A DNA stretch of 64,000 nucleotides from CAWGLW01 sp963823525 (lineage in GTDB: Bacteria; Pseudomonadota; Gammaproteobacteria; Steroidobacterales; Steroidobacteraceae), in the NCBI GenBank assembly GCA_963823525.1, contig CAWGLW010000001.1, positions 372,001 through 436,000 on the forward strand, written 5' to 3'. Below the pieces are notes generated by a model. The model saw only the letters and a list, made by a program, of their open reading frames with translations. It did not search any database and was not told where the DNA came from. This document shows, one piece after another, positions 62,188-64,000 of this stretch; the stretch's first letter is position 1; each line of letters starts with the position of its first letter. A program made the position numbers and the translations under genes.

Positions 62188-62586
62188 TCAGTCGAGCAGA
62201 TCCTGCGGAATATTGCCGCCGTTCTCGGCAATCTTCTGCAGCACGGTCTTGTGCAGCCAGACATTCATCTTCGCGGAATCCGCCATCAGGTCCGGCGGGC
62301 ACCCCAGTTCGGCGGCCAGCTCCTTGCGGACACCAAAACTGCTATCGAGACCAAGCAGTTTCAGCAGGTCAACGATCGATACCTTCCAGTTGAGTTTCTG
62401 CGGATCGGCGGCGGCCATCGCCTCGAGTTTCGCGACGACGTCCACGACCGGAATCGCAACTGGGGGCGGCGGGGCGGCGGGGGCCTGCGGGGCTGCCGCA
62501 GGCGGCGGGGCCGCCGGGGCCGGCACTTCTTCCGCTTCAGCCGTGCCAATACCCAGTTTGCCAAGAATCTTGCTGAAAAATCCCAT
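62188..62586 (-). CDS. DUF3597 protein
   Basis: The 132-residue protein begins MGFFSKILGKLGIG, has a low-complexity alanine/proline linker (about 20-48) and a helical C-terminal domain: VDVVAKLEAMAAADPQKLNWKVSIVDLLKLLGLDSS, FGVRKELAAELG and MNVWLHKTVLQKIAENGG. This is DUF3597; the function is unknown. AAGGAGTT lies five bases before the ATG, an optimal ribosome-binding site. Confidence 0.9.
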   Translation of the reverse strand: MGFFSKILGKLGIGTAEAEEVPAPAAPPPAAAPQAPAAPPPPVAIPVVDVVAKLEAMAAADPQKLNWKVSIVDLLKLLGLDSSFGVRKELAAELGCPPDLMADSAKMNVWLHKTVLQKIAENGGNIPQDLLD

Positions 62587-62707
62587 CGTAACTCCTTATT
62601 TTTGAAGCACCAGAAAAATGCCACGTCCTTATTTTAGATCAAGACGGGCAGAGTCCCGGGCCTTTTTGGCGGACGACCTGCCGGTTTGACCTGCTTCGGC
62701 CTGCCGG

Positions 62708-62724
62708 ACGCCCGGTGAGGGCGT
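62708..62724. terminator. Possible terminator after the serine hydrolase
   Basis: ACGCCCggtgaGGGCGT is a perfect inverted repeat 111 bases beyond the serine hydrolase stop (leftward transcription). No T-run follows; low confidence. Confidence 0.25.
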
Positions 62725-62834
62725 TCACCAGGAGCCTGGCCAGAGAAGGGTGCGCGGGATTGATTCCCCCTCACGGCAACCCGGCATCGGCGGTTGAACG
62801 AAACCCGGCGGGTCCACCCGGCCGGTCCACCGGA

Positions 62835-63977
62835 TCAATTCTGCATGAGGTGTTTTGCCAGCGCGTCGTAGGCAGGCAGCGATGTCGGATCAATTTCTGC
62901 ATTGGCCGCAATCGGAAATGAGGCAACCCGCGCGATAACCATTTCCGCCCTCGGGTCAATGTAGATCGCCTGCCCATGAATTCCACGCGCTGAATAGGCG
63001 CCATGATCATTGTGGCTGATCCACCACTGGTCGCGATAGCTCCAGCCCGGCAGCGTCTTGTAGCCCGCCTTCTCGAAGTCCTGCTTGCGCCCGCCCTTGC
63101 GAATGTCTTCGACCGCCGCCTTTGGTATGACCTGCTGCCCATTAAAGCGGCCGTCCAGTCGCATCATCTCGCCGAAGCGCGCCATGTCGCGCACGGCCGC
63201 ATTGAAGCCACCACCGGCGAATTCATTGCCGGTCGTGTCGACGAGCATGTAGCCGTCCTGCTCGGCGCCGATTTTCTGCCAGATTCGCTCGGAGAGGACA
63301 TCGCCAACCGACTGTCCGGTAACCCGCCGTATCAGCCAGCCGAGCACGTCGGAGTTGACGGTTTTGTAGGAGAACGCCTGCCCATGCTCGCCTTGCTTTT
63401 CCAGCGTCTGCAGGAATTCATAGAAGGACTGCGGCCCGTCGTAGTTGGGCGGTCGCGGGAAGACGCTGCCGGCGCGGACGTGCCGGAAGATCTCGGCATC
63501 CGGATTCGTGTAATCCTCCGAGTACTTGATCCCTGTCGTCATGTCGAGCACCTGGCGTACGGTCGCGTCGCCAAAGGCGCTGTCTTTCAGTTCCGGGATG
63601 TACCGGACAACCAGCGCGGCCGGATCGAGCCTGCCCTCGGCGACCAGCATCGCCCCGAGCGTGCCGAAGAACGACTTGGTCACCGACATCGTCATGTGCG
63701 GAATGTGTGGTTGCATTACACCGAGATAGCGCTCGTAGACGATCCGGCCCTTGTGCAGGACCACGATCGCATCGGTGTAATTGGCGTCAAGTGACGCTGC
63801 CCAGGTCATCGGCTTGCCGCCACCCATCGGCTGGAAACTCAGCGCGTCAATATCCGCATCCAGCGCCACCGGGAGTTTCGAGGGTGGGCCATCGCCACGC
63901 CAGACATTGCTGGTCGGCACGAGCTGACGAAAGTTGGCAAATGACCAGCGCGTCTGCGGAAAATGATAAAGCGTCAT
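62835..63977 (-). CDS. Beta-lactamase-fold serine hydrolase (N-terminus may extend past the edge)
   Basis: The protein belongs to the beta-lactamase class C/6-aminohexanoate-dimer hydrolase group: MSVTKSFFGTLG is the SxxK motif, YKTVNSDVLGWL the YxN region, and the C-terminal GIHGQAIYIDP the third motif. Substrates may be small amides, esters or peptides; no signal peptide is seen in the present part. From ATG 63977 it has 380 residues, but the frame stays open to the window edge with no stop, so the true start may lie outside. Confidence 0.85.
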   Translation of the reverse strand: MTLYHFPQTRWSFANFRQLVPTSNVWRGDGPPSKLPVALDADIDALSFQPMGGGKPMTWAASLDANYTDAIVVLHKGRIVYERYLGVMQPHIPHMTMSVTKSFFGTLGAMLVAEGRLDPAALVVRYIPELKDSAFGDATVRQVLDMTTGIKYSEDYTNPDAEIFRHVRAGSVFPRPPNYDGPQSFYEFLQTLEKQGEHGQAFSYKTVNSDVLGWLIRRVTGQSVGDVLSERIWQKIGAEQDGYMLVDTTGNEFAGGGFNAAVRDMARFGEMMRLDGRFNGQQVIPKAAVEDIRKGGRKQDFEKAGYKTLPGWSYRDQWWISHNDHGAYSARGIHGQAIYIDPRAEMVIARVASFPIAANAEIDPTSLPAYDALAKHLMQN

Positions 63978-64000
63978 GTCCGAGTGCCGAACGACCTTGT

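Noticed and set aside
1..64000. tRNA, rRNA, CRISPR arrays, riboswitches, integrases and phage genes
   Set aside because: No cloverleaf-like sequence, rRNA segment, regularly spaced repeat or recombinase motif was seen by eye; a covariance-model scan would be needed to exclude small RNAs.

Overview
The window is a GC-rich, densely coded stretch of bacterial chromosome, almost certainly from a gammaproteobacterium. Support comes from a fused CPxP TusA/DsrE2 sulfur relay, a CpxP/CpxR/CpxA-like set, the PA2778/PA2779 pair known from Pseudomonas and its relatives, a TonB-dependent copper receptor, a haem-containing cis/trans fatty-acid isomerase, an Uup-type ABC-F protein and a bacterioferritin/Bfd pair. 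The gene mix (sulfur oxidation, KorAB, DUF885 and amidohydrolase exoenzymes, TPR-sulfotransferase) would suit a marine or sediment lineage such as Woeseiaceae, but the species cannot be fixed from the sequence. I see no rRNA, tRNA, CRISPR array, phage or intact insertion sequence.

Region 1 (1-9.2 kb) is the most interesting. A leftward operon encodes an HDAC-fold deacylase, two radical SAM proteins of the LipS1/LipS2 kind, a lipoate-protein ligase with its C-terminal domain (sLpl(AB)-like), a class I glutamine-amidotransferase homologue lacking its nucleophile, and a DsrE-family protein cut by the window edge. A divergent rightward operon encodes DsrE2, TusA, a FadL-like outer-membrane channel and a YeiH-type exporter. 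Such sets accompany the sHdr/LbpA cytoplasmic sulfur-oxidation pathway, where a dedicated machinery lipoylates the sulfur-carrying protein LbpA. The shdr and lbpA genes are not in the window and may lie to the left.

Region 2 (9.3-21.8 kb): TPR-sulfotransferase; an orphan HicA-like protein; a pirin/DoxX/azoreductase set read divergently from a LysR regulator with a palindromic T-N11-A site between them; a DUF2946/copper-receptor pair; an outer-membrane barrel; a tandem GFA protein; the PA2778/PA2779 cysteine-peptidase pair; a rhomboid protease.

Region 3 (21.8-33.2 kb): PEP carboxylase, a VOC protein, a YbaY-like lipoprotein with an MBL hydrolase, 2-oxoacid:ferredoxin oxidoreductase KorAB with a ferritin-like protein, a DUF2157/GDYXXLXY membrane pair, and bfd-bfr behind a Fur-box-like palindrome.

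Region 4 (33.3-51.7 kb): a propeller protein with a haem motif, an SpoT-like HD hydrolase, a Sel1 protein, Uup, a TolB-like/TPR membrane protein, NAD-malic enzyme, threonine synthase, an exported amidohydrolase, a DUF885 lipoprotein, a divergent Nramp-like transporter lacking the canonical metal ligands, and the lipid isomerase Cti. PEP carboxylase, malic enzyme and KorAB together outline a C4/C5 carbon node.

Region 5 (51.7-64 kb): small accessory enzymes (GFA, VOC, SRPBCC, SnoaL-like, DUF6940) mixed with two decayed gene remnants, then DUF2130, a Spy/CpxP-CpxR-CpxA-like envelope-stress set, small membrane proteins, quinone oxidoreductase, carboxylesterase, DUF3597 and a serine hydrolase running towards the right edge.
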